Assembly (NCBI GenBank): GCA_031270615.1
Contig: JAISXE010000314.1
Span: forward strand, 1 to 12,219
Direction of reading: 5' to 3'
DNA: 12,219 nt
Source: Spirochaetia bacterium
GTDB lineage: Bacteria > Spirochaetota > Spirochaetia > DTKZ01
The notes beneath the pieces were generated by a model. It searched no databases, was not told the DNA's origin, and saw only the letters and a program-made list of their open reading frames with translations. Within the stretch, counting starts at the first letter, position 1. Every line of letters starts with the position of its first letter. Shown one piece after another: positions 1 to 7,106 of the stretch. The translations under genes and the position numbers were made by a program.

Positions 1-9
1 ATCTGCGCC

Positions 10-96
10 TTTTTGGCGCTCCCGCGCCAAAAACCGGGCTTTCCGCTGCAATTCCTCAGCCCCTGCGGGGCTTGCGGGATTTCCGCTACAATCCCT
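10..96 (+). repeat. REP-like palindromic element, copy A
   Basis: The element starts with a perfect 10-bp inverted repeat (10-19 with 24-33, loop of four), made of a T-tract, a GC core and an A-tract. It continues with a 16-base block at 30-45 that recurs exactly, in inverted orientation, at 239-254. A 6-bp hairpin follows (58-63 with 67-72). A 17-base motif at 40-56 recurs at 80-96 with two mismatches. It ends in CTACAATCCCT (86-96), which is also present inverted at 184-194. This is visible directly in the sequence; calling it a dispersed family member is inference. Confidence 0.6.
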
Positions 97-183
97 GGCG
101 CCCCACGGGCTGATTGCGGACTTTAACTTGTTGACAGTGGGTCCGTGCCGTGCGGTCAGTGAGGTCTGTGGTTTCTTTGCGCG

Positions 184-271
184 AGGGATTGTAGGGGGCG
201 CGAAGCGCGCCCGCAGGGCCGGAGCGACAGCGCAGCCCCGGAAAGCCCGGTTTTGCGGCGCAGCCGCAAAA
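184..271 (-). repeat. REP-like palindromic element, copy B (inverted relative to copy A)
   Basis: Read on the minus strand this has the same order of parts as copy A: a T-GC-A palindrome (251-259 with 263-271, loop of three), the shared 16-base block (239-254), a GC hairpin (196-202 with 206-212, loop of three), then CTACAATCCCT (184-194). It is 88 bp long against 87 bp for copy A, and the interior has diverged. It begins 14 bases after the lptG stop codon, so it would form the 3' end of the operon transcript, where REP-type hairpins may slow 3' exonucleases. Confidence 0.55.
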
Positions 272-285
272 CGCGCCCAAATTCT

Positions 286-1365
286 TCAGGTACGCGCGTT
301 GCGCATGGACAGGATGCCGAGGATCAGAAAAAGGAACAGGGCAAACCATGCGCCGACCGAGGGCGCGATGAATCCGTATTTCGCAAGAAGCCGCATGACC
401 ATTTGCGTCACATAATAAACCACCGACAGGACAAGGCTGCTTAGAAGGCTCATCAGGAGGATGTTTTTGCGGAAACGCCCCCCTATGGCGCTGGACAGGA
501 GCGCGACCACCAGGGGCGCGAACATGAAGCTGAAGCGGTTGTAATAGGCGGTAAGGGCTTCCCGGTACGGAAGGCCGGCCCTGCGCAGTTTGTCTATCCA
601 TTCCCGCGCGTCGGGCGCTCGCATTTCCTCCACGTTGTTTGTCATGGTTCTGAAATTCTCGGGCGCGAGGGTCAGGTCCCCGTCTGTGAGGGTGTCAAAA
701 CCTTTTTCCCCCACTGTGTCCCCTTCGGCGGTGAAGACCCTGACGCGGTTTAACTGCCATGTGCCGCCTTGCGCGTTCCAGATGGCTGTTTCCGCGTCAA
801 TCCGCTGGAGGAATTTCCCGTCCGCGCCGCGTTTTGTCACGATAAGCCCGGTAAGGCTGTTGTTCTGGTCGTTGTAATAATCCGCATGGTAGATCGTGCT
901 GATGTTTTCGCCCAGGACCGTCACGTTTGAATTGCTGAAGGTCGTGCTTTCGTTGAGCGCGGCTTTTACCATCTCGTTTTTTTCCCGGTAGCTGTCGATA
1001 ACCCAGTTTTCCTCAAAAACGTAACCGAAAACGGAGACAAAGGCGCTTATCACCAGAAGGGGGACGACAAAGCGGAAAAGGGGGATGCCCGCCCCGAAAA
1101 CGGCGATGAGCTCGTTGCGGGAGTAGGACTCCCCAAGGCAGTAGGCGGTGCTGAAAAGGACGGAGATGGGCGTGGCGAAGGACACGCACTTGGGCATGTA
1201 CATGAACTGGATCATCATGATTTGGGAAAAGGGCACTTCCTGGTTTAAGTATCTCCAGAGATTGGCGAAAAGATCGACCATTTCCAGGATAAGGACGAAA
1301 AACGAAAGCGCGACAAGAAAAACGGGGATGAAGGAGCGGACAACCATAAGCGCGAGTATTTTCAT
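286..1365 (-). CDS. lptG: LptG-like permease subunit (YjgP/YjgQ family)
   Basis: Protein of 359 residues, the normal family length. It has the LptF/LptG layout: three N-terminal membrane helices (about 10-32, 50-75, 95-117), a periplasmic beta-rich domain (about 120-265) and three C-terminal helices (about 278-296, 302-324, 332-353). The short cytoplasmic loop after helix 2 has the family motif around LGESYSRNELIAVFGAG (78-93). In the known system LptF and LptG form the membrane channel that, with the ATPase LptB, extracts lipopolysaccharide from the inner membrane. The ATG at 1365-1363 was chosen because it overlaps the lptF stop as ATGA and has AAGGG seven bases upstream; the frame extends 77 codons further, but that part lies inside lptF and is not family-like. 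LptB is not in this window. Which subunit is F and which is G is assigned by gene order and is less certain than the family. Confidence 0.85.
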   Translation of the reverse strand: MKILALMVVRSFIPVFLVALSFFVLILEMVDLFANLWRYLNQEVPFSQIMMIQFMYMPKCVSFATPISVLFSTAYCLGESYSRNELIAVFGAGIPLFRFVVPLLVISAFVSVFGYVFEENWVIDSYREKNEMVKAALNESTTFSNSNVTVLGENISTIYHADYYNDQNNSLTGLIVTKRGADGKFLQRIDAETAIWNAQGGTWQLNRVRVFTAEGDTVGEKGFDTLTDGDLTLAPENFRTMTNNVEEMRAPDAREWIDKLRRAGLPYREALTAYYNRFSFMFAPLVVALLSSAIGGRFRKNILLMSLLSSLVLSVVYYVTQMVMRLLAKYGFIAPSVGAWFALFLFLILGILSMRNART

Positions 1366-2639
1366 TTTAGCGCCCTTATAAGGACGGCGGCAAGGCCCAG
1401 CGCCAGTATCACGAAGTCGGGAACCCACATGGCCAGGAAGGCGGGAAACTGGGCCCGTATTCCAAGGGTCTGCCCTGCCACGAGCATTCCCCAGTAGAAG
1501 CACGAAATAAAAAGGCCGATGCCGAATCCCACGGAACGGCCGCTTTCGTGGGTGAAAAGCCCCACGGGAAAGGCGAAGATGATGAAGACGATGCAACTGA
1601 AGGGCAGGGAGAACTTTTTGTGGAATTCGACGAGGAAGACTTGCAGGGTCCTGTCCGAAAAAACACGCTGCCTGTTGGCTTTCGCCGCCGAGGCAAGCCG
1701 CTGGAGGGTCTGCCCCGCTTCCTCGACGGCAATGCTTCCCGCGTACAGCCTGGCCACAATGCCCCGGTAGGCGTGGCGGTATTCCAGCTCCGCCAGGCGG
1801 ATGCGCAGCTCGTTTTCTTTCTCGCGGGAGGCCAGGGTTGCGCGCTTGTTTTGTATTTCCGTGTACACGTCGTAGGAGCTCATCTCCCGGGGGCTGGGGT
1901 TGCGGAAGGCGGCGGAAATGTTTTTCAGGAGCAGGTTGTATTCCATGCTTTCGGCAAAGCTGTAGCTGTACTGTTCTTTGTCGTCCGCCGCAATCGCGTG
2001 CGTGGTGACGTTTTTCATGGAAAGGCTTATGGCACCCGCGATGGATTTGTCGATGACGGCGCTTTCGGCCAGGATGATCCGCTTGGAGCCTTCGGCTTCC
2101 TTGTCCAGGATGAAAAGCGTGTCCACCGACACCCCGTCCACCTGCCCGTTCGCGATGATGCTGTCCTGGAAGGCCTTGACCGAGTAGCTTTCGATTTCAA
2201 GTTCGGGGTGGGAATACAGAAGGCTTCTGTACAGCGTGTTGAACCGCAGGGTTCCCAGGGGGAGGAAGTAGTCGTTCATGATGAAGGAGAAGCAGGAAAA
2301 GAAAACCCCGATGGTGAAGATAGGGATGAAAACCCTGCGCAGGGCTATTCCCGAAGCCTGGAAGGCGATGATTTCGTTTTGGGAGGAAAATTTGCCGATT
2401 GCCATGAGGCTTCCGACAAGCGCGGCGAAAGGAAGGGCCAGAGCGATAATGCCGGGGAGCGAATAGAAGATGAGCAGGAGCACGTCCCACACCGGCACGC
2501 GCTTTGAAAGAATCCTTTCCGCCATGAGGAGCATCTGGTTCAGGAAAAAAATGAAAAAGAAAAACAGAAAGGACACGCATGTCGAGAAAACAAACTCTTT
2601 GCCAATATAGATATATATGGTTTTAAAGCTGTTTTTCAC
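1362..2639 (-). CDS. lptF: LptF-like permease subunit (YjgP/YjgQ family)
   Basis: Protein of 425 residues, longer than the roughly 360 usual for the family. Helices are at about 17-39, 53-81, 102-124, 344-362, 370-393 and 398-422, with a periplasmic domain from about 130 to 250. A motif typical of the family, IGKFSSQNEIIAFQASGI (81-98), follows helix 2. The extra length is a charged, Ala/Glu/Arg-rich stretch at about 262-332 just before helix 4 that looks helical or coiled-coil and is absent from the LptG partner. The start is GTG (2639-2637), overlapping the dut stop as GTGA; no ATG lies nearby and a Shine-Dalgarno is weak or too far (GGGAGG about 15 bases upstream), so initiation is probably coupled to dut. 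Its stop overlaps the lptG start. Expected partner of LptG and an unseen LptB in exporting an envelope lipid. Confidence 0.85.
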   Translation of the reverse strand: MKNSFKTIYIYIGKEFVFSTCVSFLFFFFIFFLNQMLLMAERILSKRVPVWDVLLLIFYSLPGIIALALPFAALVGSLMAIGKFSSQNEIIAFQASGIALRRVFIPIFTIGVFFSCFSFIMNDYFLPLGTLRFNTLYRSLLYSHPELEIESYSVKAFQDSIIANGQVDGVSVDTLFILDKEAEGSKRIILAESAVIDKSIAGAISLSMKNVTTHAIAADDKEQYSYSFAESMEYNLLLKNISAAFRNPSPREMSSYDVYTEIQNKRATLASREKENELRIRLAELEYRHAYRGIVARLYAGSIAVEEAGQTLQRLASAAKANRQRVFSDRTLQVFLVEFHKKFSLPFSCIVFIIFAFPVGLFTHESGRSVGFGIGLFISCFYWGMLVAGQTLGIRAQFPAFLAMWVPDFVILALGLAAVLIRALK

Positions 2640-3064
2640 CCTGTTGACCCGAAGCCTCCCGCCCCCCTCGCCGATTCGGGAAGCCCGGCGGCAGGGAGCA
2701 ATTCCGCTTTTTCCACCCGGGCAAAGACGATTTGGGCTATCCTGTCCCCGGGGGAAACGGCAAAAGGGCTTTTTCCGTGGTTTATCAGAATGACTTTTAT
2801 TTCGCCCCGGTAATCGGCGTCGATTGTCCCCGGGGCGTTCAGCACGGTGACTCCGTGTTTCAGGGCAAGGCCGGAACGGGGCCGCACCTGGGCTTCCACG
2901 CCCGGCGGAAGCGCCAGCCTGAGGCCTGTTGGCACAAGGGCGTATTCGCCGGGCTGGATGGTAAGCTCCGCCGCGGACTTTAAATCCGCGCCCGAGGCGG
3001 ACTGGCTGGCGTACAGGGGCAAGGCCCCTTCAGCGCAGACGCAGGGTATCCGTAGCGTTTCCAT
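2636..3064 (-). CDS. dut: Deoxyuridine 5'-triphosphate nucleotidohydrolase (dUTPase)
   Basis: Trimeric dUTPase of 142 residues, full length. It hydrolyses dUTP to dUMP and pyrophosphate in the cytoplasm, which keeps uracil out of DNA and supplies dUMP for thymidylate synthesis. All five family motifs are visible: SGADLKSA (about 24-31), RPRSGLALKHGV (about 61-72), the uridine-binding APGTIDADYRGE (about 77-88) with the catalytic Asp, SPGDRIAQ (about 104-111), and the Gly-rich GGFGSTG at the extreme C-terminus, which closes over the substrate. The ATG at 3064 lies six bases after the pnp stop and has no obvious Shine-Dalgarno, suggesting coupling to pnp translation. The stop overlaps the GTG of lptF by four bases. 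Gene identity is near certain; its place behind pnp is an operon convenience rather than an obvious functional link. Confidence 0.96.
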   Translation of the reverse strand: METLRIPCVCAEGALPLYASQSASGADLKSAAELTIQPGEYALVPTGLRLALPPGVEAQVRPRSGLALKHGVTVLNAPGTIDADYRGEIKVILINHGKSPFAVSPGDRIAQIVFARVEKAELLPAAGLPESARGAGGFGSTG

Positions 3065-3070
3065 GCGGGT

Positions 3071-5146
3071 TTATTTCTGGTACAGGAGGCTCAGGTTGAT
3101 TCTTCCCATTTTGTCGATTTCGATTATTTTCACCTGGATTTCCTGATTCAGAGCCAGCACGTCCGAGACGGCGTTTATGCGCTTGCCGGACATTTTTGAA
3201 ATGTGGCACAGGCCTTCCTTGCCGGGGAGGAACTCGATAAAAGCGCCGAAGTCCATGATCCGCCGCACAATGCCCGTATATACCCTGCCGACCTCAGGCT
3301 CTTCCATCATGCGATCAAGGCATTCCCGCGTCGCGTCGCCTGAGGCTTTCGCGCTGCTGTAAATCGTGACGAGGCCGTCGTTTTCGACATTGATGCGTAC
3401 GTCGTATTTTTCGGAGATGCCCTTGATGGTTTTGCCGCCCGGGCCGATAAGAAGCCCGATTTTTTCCGGATCGATCTTCATGTTGATGATGCGCGGGGCA
3501 TACTCGGACAAATCGCCGGAAGGAGCGGAAATAACGGAGTTCATGATGCCGAGGATGTGCAGGCGTCCCCTTTTGGCTTGGTCAAGGGCCTGTTTCATGA
3601 TCTGCGGGCTTACTCCCGATATTTTGATGTCCATCTGGAAGGCGGTAATGCCGTTTTCGGTTCCCGCGACTTTGAAGTCCATGTCCCCCAGGTGGTCCTC
3701 CTCGCCCAGGATATCGCTGAGGACTACGGTTTTGTCTTTTTCCTGGATAAGGCCCATCGCGATGCCCGCGACAGGGTTTTTCATGGGAACCCCGGCGCTC
3801 AAAAGCGACAAAGCGCCGCCGCACACCGTCGCCATGGAAGAGGAGCCGTTTGATTCAAGCACTTCGGAAACAACGCGTATGGTATAGGGGAATTTCGCTT
3901 TTTCCGGCAGCATGGCGCTGAGTGCGCGGTAGGCAAGATGGCCGTGGCCGATTTCGCGGCGCCCGGTGGCAAGGCGTCCGGTTTCCCCCACGGAGAAGGG
4001 GGGGAAATTATAATGGAGCATGAAGTTTTCCCGTTTGCCCCCTTCGATGTCGTCCATGATCTGCTCGTCGAAGACCGTGCCCAGGGTGGTAACGGCAAGG
4101 GCCTGGGTCTCGCCCCGCGTGAACAGGGCGGAACCGTGGGTCCTCGGAAGGACGCCGATTTCGCAGGCGATGGGCCGGATATCCTCCGGGCCGCGGCCGT
4201 CCGTCCTGACCCCGCGTTCCGCGATGGATGTGCGTACCACCGCGGTTTCGATTTCATCCATGAGCGCGGCGAAAGCCTTTTCGTGGGTTTCGGGGATGGT
4301 TTCGCGGTATTTGGCAAGGGTTTCGGCTTTCAGCTCCTTGATGGCTTTCGAGCGGTTGTGCTTGCCTTTGACAAAACAGGCTGTTTCCATTTTGGGTTGG
4401 ACGTAATTCAGGATTTCTTCGCGGTTTCCAAGGACCAGTTCCGAGGAGGAGCCCAAGGGGAGTTTTTCCTTGCCCGCGAGCCGCCGCAGCTCCAGTTGGA
4501 TTTGGCAGAGGTCTTTGATGATCGCGTGGGCTTTTTCCAGGGCGCTTAAAAGGGTTTCCTCGGGGACCTCGCTTGCCCCGCCTTCCACCATGGTGATGCC
4601 TTCGCCCGTGCCGGCCACGACAATGTCAAGCTGCGATTCCGCAATCTGAGCGAAGGTGGGGTTGACCAGAAGCTCCCCGCCCAGGCTGCATATCCTGACC
4701 GCCGCCACAGGCCCTCCAAAGGGGATGTCGGAAATGAGGACCGCCGCGGAGGAGGCGACCATCGCGATAATGTCCGGGGGGTTCATCATGTCGGTGGAAA
4801 CCGTTGTGGGGACGATCTGTATTTCGCGTTTGAATTTTTTGTCAAACAAGGGCCGCAGGGGCCTGTCGATGAGGCGGGAGACAAGGATTTCCTTGTCGCG
4901 GGGCCTGCCCTCCCGCTTCAGAAAGCCGCCGGGGATTTTCCCTGCGGCGTAAAACTTCTCGTTGTATTCAACCGAGAGGGGCACATAGTCAAGCTCCTCG
5001 CTTTCCCTGTCGCCCGAACATACGGTTGCAAGGACCGCGGATCCCCCGTATGTGGCGAAAACGGCACCGTTTGCCTGTTTCGCAAGCCGCCCTGTTTCCA
5101 AAACAAGGTCGTCGTTTCCGATTTTGTACTTTACTGTGTGTGTCAC
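3071..5146 (-). CDS. pnp: Polynucleotide phosphorylase (PNPase)
   Basis: Phosphate-dependent 3'-5' exoribonuclease of 691 residues, standard length, acting as a cytoplasmic trimer in mRNA decay. Domain order is complete: RNase PH-like 1 (about 8-140, with DRPLRPLF at 94-101), helical linker (about 145-235), RNase PH-like 2 (about 318-520), KH (about 552-612, GLLIGPGGKTIKG at 564-576) and S1 (about 618-690). The active site is intact: the SSSMAT phosphate loop (435-440) and metal/catalytic residues D484, D490 and K492, which correspond to E. coli D486, D492 and K494. The start is GTG (5146-5144), preceded by AAGGAT at a six-base spacing; no better start exists upstream within the 19-base gap to rpsO. 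That gap is too short for the RNase III-cut hairpin that controls pnp in E. coli, so control must differ. Confidence 0.97.
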   Translation of the reverse strand: MTHTVKYKIGNDDLVLETGRLAKQANGAVFATYGGSAVLATVCSGDRESEELDYVPLSVEYNEKFYAAGKIPGGFLKREGRPRDKEILVSRLIDRPLRPLFDKKFKREIQIVPTTVSTDMMNPPDIIAMVASSAAVLISDIPFGGPVAAVRICSLGGELLVNPTFAQIAESQLDIVVAGTGEGITMVEGGASEVPEETLLSALEKAHAIIKDLCQIQLELRRLAGKEKLPLGSSSELVLGNREEILNYVQPKMETACFVKGKHNRSKAIKELKAETLAKYRETIPETHEKAFAALMDEIETAVVRTSIAERGVRTDGRGPEDIRPIACEIGVLPRTHGSALFTRGETQALAVTTLGTVFDEQIMDDIEGGKRENFMLHYNFPPFSVGETGRLATGRREIGHGHLAYRALSAMLPEKAKFPYTIRVVSEVLESNGSSSMATVCGGALSLLSAGVPMKNPVAGIAMGLIQEKDKTVVLSDILGEEDHLGDMDFKVAGTENGITAFQMDIKISGVSPQIMKQALDQAKRGRLHILGIMNSVISAPSGDLSEYAPRIINMKIDPEKIGLLIGPGGKTIKGISEKYDVRINVENDGLVTIYSSAKASGDATRECLDRMMEEPEVGRVYTGIVRRIMDFGAFIEFLPGKEGLCHISKMSGKRINAVSDVLALNQEIQVKIIEIDKMGRINLSLLYQK

Positions 5147-5165
5147 TTTTTTATCCTTATATTGC

Positions 5166-5435
5166 TTATTTGCGTAAATTCAGTTTTTCGATGAGTCCGC
5201 GGTATTTGCCGAGATCGGTTTTCCGCAGATAATTCAGGAGCCTGCGCCGCGAACCTACCATTTTGAGAAGGCCCCTCCGGGAGGAATGGTCCTTCTTGTG
5301 GATTTTCAGATGCTCTGTCAGCTCTTCGATTTTTTTTGTCAGCAGCGCGACCTGTACCTCCGTCCGTCCCGTATCCTTTTCGTTCGCGCCGAACTCCGTG
5401 ATGATTGCTGTCGTGTCTTCCTTTTTCAGGGGCAT
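5166..5435 (-). CDS. rpsO: 30S ribosomal protein S15
   Basis: Protein of 89 residues, exactly the family size. S15 binds the 16S rRNA central domain early in 30S assembly and forms an intersubunit bridge. The signature region around HLKIHKKDHSSRRGLLKMVG (about 42-61) and the C-terminal RRRLLNYLRKTD are plain. The ATG (5435-5433) has a perfect AAGGAG six bases upstream. It lies 20 bases after the ribF stop and 19 bases before pnp, the rpsO-pnp order found in many bacteria. A TATAAT in the short upstream gap could give it extra transcription (listed separately). Confidence 0.97.
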   Translation of the reverse strand: MPLKKEDTTAIITEFGANEKDTGRTEVQVALLTKKIEELTEHLKIHKKDHSSRRGLLKMVGSRRRLLNYLRKTDLGKYRGLIEKLNLRK

Positions 5436-5454
5436 GTTTTACTCCTTACAAACA

Positions 5455-5460
5455 ATTATA
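5455..5460 (-). promoter_or_regulatory. Possible -10 element of an internal rpsO promoter
   Basis: A perfect TATAAT on the minus strand covers the ribF stop codon and precedes rpsO. At a 17-base spacing the -35 would be CTATGT, a poor match to TTGACA, and there is no TGn extension. Transcription would begin near 5448, giving a leader of only about 13 bases that is mostly Shine-Dalgarno. It may be chance in an AT-rich gap. Confidence 0.2.
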
Positions 5461-6214
5461 CAAATGTTATGGCCTCTACATAGCCATCATAATGCCATGA
5501 AATCCCATTCGCGTCCACATCCGCAAAGCCTTCCCTGCGCCCGGTCGTTCCCTCAAAAATGGCGGGATAGCTTCCCGCCTTCGGGACGGCCTGCGACAAT
5601 TCGGCTTTCCGCGCGCCGTCCTTTTTGCCGCCGTGCAGGAGAATCCGGTACGGGTATCCCAGCATGGAAACCGCGGCGCGGAAATCACCCGCCTTGATAA
5701 AAGCCCGGATGCGCGTGCTGCTGATTCGGCTTCCCCCCTGGTACACGGGCGGAAGGATGTCAACCTCGACGCCCAGGGGCACAAGAAATTCTTTGGCCCT
5801 TTGCGCGCCCGTGTCCATGCGGAAGCCGAAGTGGAAATCCTCCCCGATTGCCAGATACCGCAGCACGCAGTGCCCGCATATCAGGGACATGAAATCAACC
5901 CCTCTCAGTTTACCAAATCCAGCGGAAAAGTCAATAATGACCGCCGTATGTATGCCGAAAGCCCCAAGCCTTTCCAGTTTGTCCTGGAAGGGCAAAATGT
6001 CGCCGGGGTAAAGGGCGGGGCGCAGGATCTTCTTGGGGTTCTCCCTGAAGGTGATTGCCCATGCCCCGGCACCGCCGGATTGCGAAAACGCCAGCACCCG
6101 CCCAATGAGCGCCTGGTGCCCCGCGTGCAGGCCGTCAAAAACCCCGATGGTCATTGCCGCCGCGTTGTCTTTTTTTTCCAGGCGGAGGAATTCCTCCCAG
6201 CTCAGTATCCGCAT
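5456..6214 (-). CDS. ribF: FAD synthetase / RibF-like protein with a reduced riboflavin-kinase domain
   Basis: Protein of 252 residues against about 300-315 for bifunctional RibF. The N-terminal FMN adenylyltransferase (FAD synthetase) domain is intact: GVFDGLHAGHQ at 24-34 with the HxGH nucleotidyl-transfer histidines H30 and H33, GEDFHFG at 124-130, and the SSTRIR motif at 165-170, followed by the usual G-D-F-x-A-A and LGYPY at 176-189. The C-terminal riboflavin kinase (flavokinase) part is only about 62 residues instead of about 125, and the hallmark GFPTAN-type motif that binds Mg-ATP is not visible; only fragments resembling barrel strands remain (GSYPAIF, DGYVEAITF). So FMN to FAD activity is likely, riboflavin to FMN doubtful. 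The ATG at 6214 follows the truB stop by four bases with AGGA just upstream; the frame extends further but lies inside truB. No frameshift is needed to explain the short end, because rpsO starts 20 bases later. Confidence 0.88.
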   Translation of the reverse strand: MRILSWEEFLRLEKKDNAAAMTIGVFDGLHAGHQALIGRVLAFSQSGGAGAWAITFRENPKKILRPALYPGDILPFQDKLERLGAFGIHTAVIIDFSAGFGKLRGVDFMSLICGHCVLRYLAIGEDFHFGFRMDTGAQRAKEFLVPLGVEVDILPPVYQGGSRISSTRIRAFIKAGDFRAAVSMLGYPYRILLHGGKKDGARKAELSQAVPKAGSYPAIFEGTTGRREGFADVDANGISWHYDGYVEAITFV

Positions 6215-6218
6215 AATC

Positions 6219-7106
6219 CTACAGGCACACGAAGCGGTAGGCGTAGCCGGTTTCGCTTTGCGAAACCACCGCCGCAAGTTCCCCGCTTTCCGTGAAAACC
6301 GGCCTGTCGCCCTCCGGGCACGCGCCTTCGGGGCGCGGGTCTTCAAAAAAAAGGTCGCGTGGGGGTTTCCCCGCCCGCAGGTCCCCGGCGTGCCTGGCCT
6401 TGAGGATAAGCGGTTTTCCGGGGATCAGGCCTTCCAGAAAATCCCGCCCCCGCTTCGGCGAGGATTCGGGGTCGAAGTCTTGGGGGCTTACCGCGTCGGC
6501 AAGGCAAAAAGGGCCTACCTGCGTGCGCCGCAGGGCCTTCACATGGGCGCAGGAGGAAACGGCCTCTGCCAGGTCCCGCGCGAGGGCGCGGATATAGGCA
6601 CCCTTGCTGCAGTGTATTTCGCAGGAGAGAAAGGGCGGCAGCCAGCTTTGCACGTCGAAGGAATAGACGGTGACGGGCCGCTCCTTGAGTCCGGGGTCCT
6701 CGCCGCGAAGGGCCATTTGGTAGGCGCGTTTCCCCCCCACATGCACGGCGGAAAAATCCGGCGGCCTTTGCATGAGCGGCCCGGTGAAACGCCCCACTGC
6801 CTCGCGCAGAAAGCCCTCCTGCGGCAGCGGGGCCTTTTTTACGACCTCGCCCTCCGGGTCGAGGGTCGCCGTCTGGGTCCCGAACTCGAAGACGCAGCTA
6901 TAGCGTTTGTCCATGCCGCTTATGAAAGGCGCAAGCCGTGTGTAGCGGCCCGAAAGCGCGACCAAAAGGCCCTCGGCGAACCTGTCGAGCGTTCCCGTGT
7001 GGCCGACTTTTTTTGTGCCGAGTTTTTTTTTCACGGCGTTCAGGGCGGCAAAGGAGGTGATCCCCGGGGGTTTGGCAAGAAGAAGAAGGCCGTCCGCCGG
7101 AATCAT
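6219..7106 (-). CDS. truB: tRNA pseudouridine(55) synthase TruB
   Basis: Protein of 295 residues, normal length. It isomerises U55 in the T-loop of most tRNAs and also helps tRNA folding. The catalytic motif GHTGTLDRFAEGLL contains the nucleophile D41; the conserved Tyr in GMDKRYS (Y69) and the SKGAYIRALARDL motif (about 170-182) are present. The C-terminal part (about 235-295) has the size of a PUA-like extension. The ATG at 7106 overlaps the rbfA stop as ATGA, with AAGGAA about 12 bases upstream, so translation is probably coupled. RbfA and TruB neighbours are standard in this operon type. Confidence 0.96.
   Translation of the reverse strand: MIPADGLLLLAKPPGITSFAALNAVKKKLGTKKVGHTGTLDRFAEGLLVALSGRYTRLAPFISGMDKRYSCVFEFGTQTATLDPEGEVVKKAPLPQEGFLREAVGRFTGPLMQRPPDFSAVHVGGKRAYQMALRGEDPGLKERPVTVYSFDVQSWLPPFLSCEIHCSKGAYIRALARDLAEAVSSCAHVKALRRTQVGPFCLADAVSPQDFDPESSPKRGRDFLEGLIPGKPLILKARHAGDLRAGKPPRDLFFEDPRPEGACPEGDRPVFTESGELAAVVSQSETGYAYRFVCL

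Larger units (their letters stand above)
1..285. other. Gene-free region downstream of lptG, rich in palindromes
   Basis: No credible coding frame lies here; the frames that cross it are GC-rich and driven by repeats. The stretch holds hairpins at 10-33, 58-72, 196-212 and 251-271 and two convergent copies of a degenerate repeat (listed separately). On the minus strand after the lptG stop there is a 9-bp hairpin but no following T-run, so I see no canonical intrinsic terminator for the operon. The middle part, 97-183, shows no clear structure. Confidence 0.7.

Noticed and set aside
251..271. Hairpin after lptG as an intrinsic terminator
   Set aside because: The stem is perfect, but no T-run follows on the minus strand, and the T and A tracts lie inside the palindrome, so it fits a repeat element better.
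128..415. Small plus-strand open frame over the left intergenic repeats
   Set aside because: Most of it translates the palindromic repeats and the antisense of the lptG 3' end; it starts with TTG and has no convincing ribosome binding site.
1548..2507. 319-residue plus-strand open frame opposite lptF
   Set aside because: Antisense to a well-formed membrane protein gene; no ribosome binding site or family-like motif, and composition is shadow-like.
2603..2620. AT-rich alternating run at the start of lptF as a promoter
   Set aside because: It is inside the coding sequence, has no matching -35, and the overlapping start with dut already explains expression.
3982..4007. 8-bp inverted repeat inside pnp
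   Set aside because: It falls in codons for a conserved Phe-Pro-Pro-Phe-Ser-Val-Gly-Glu motif, so the protein sequence explains the bases.
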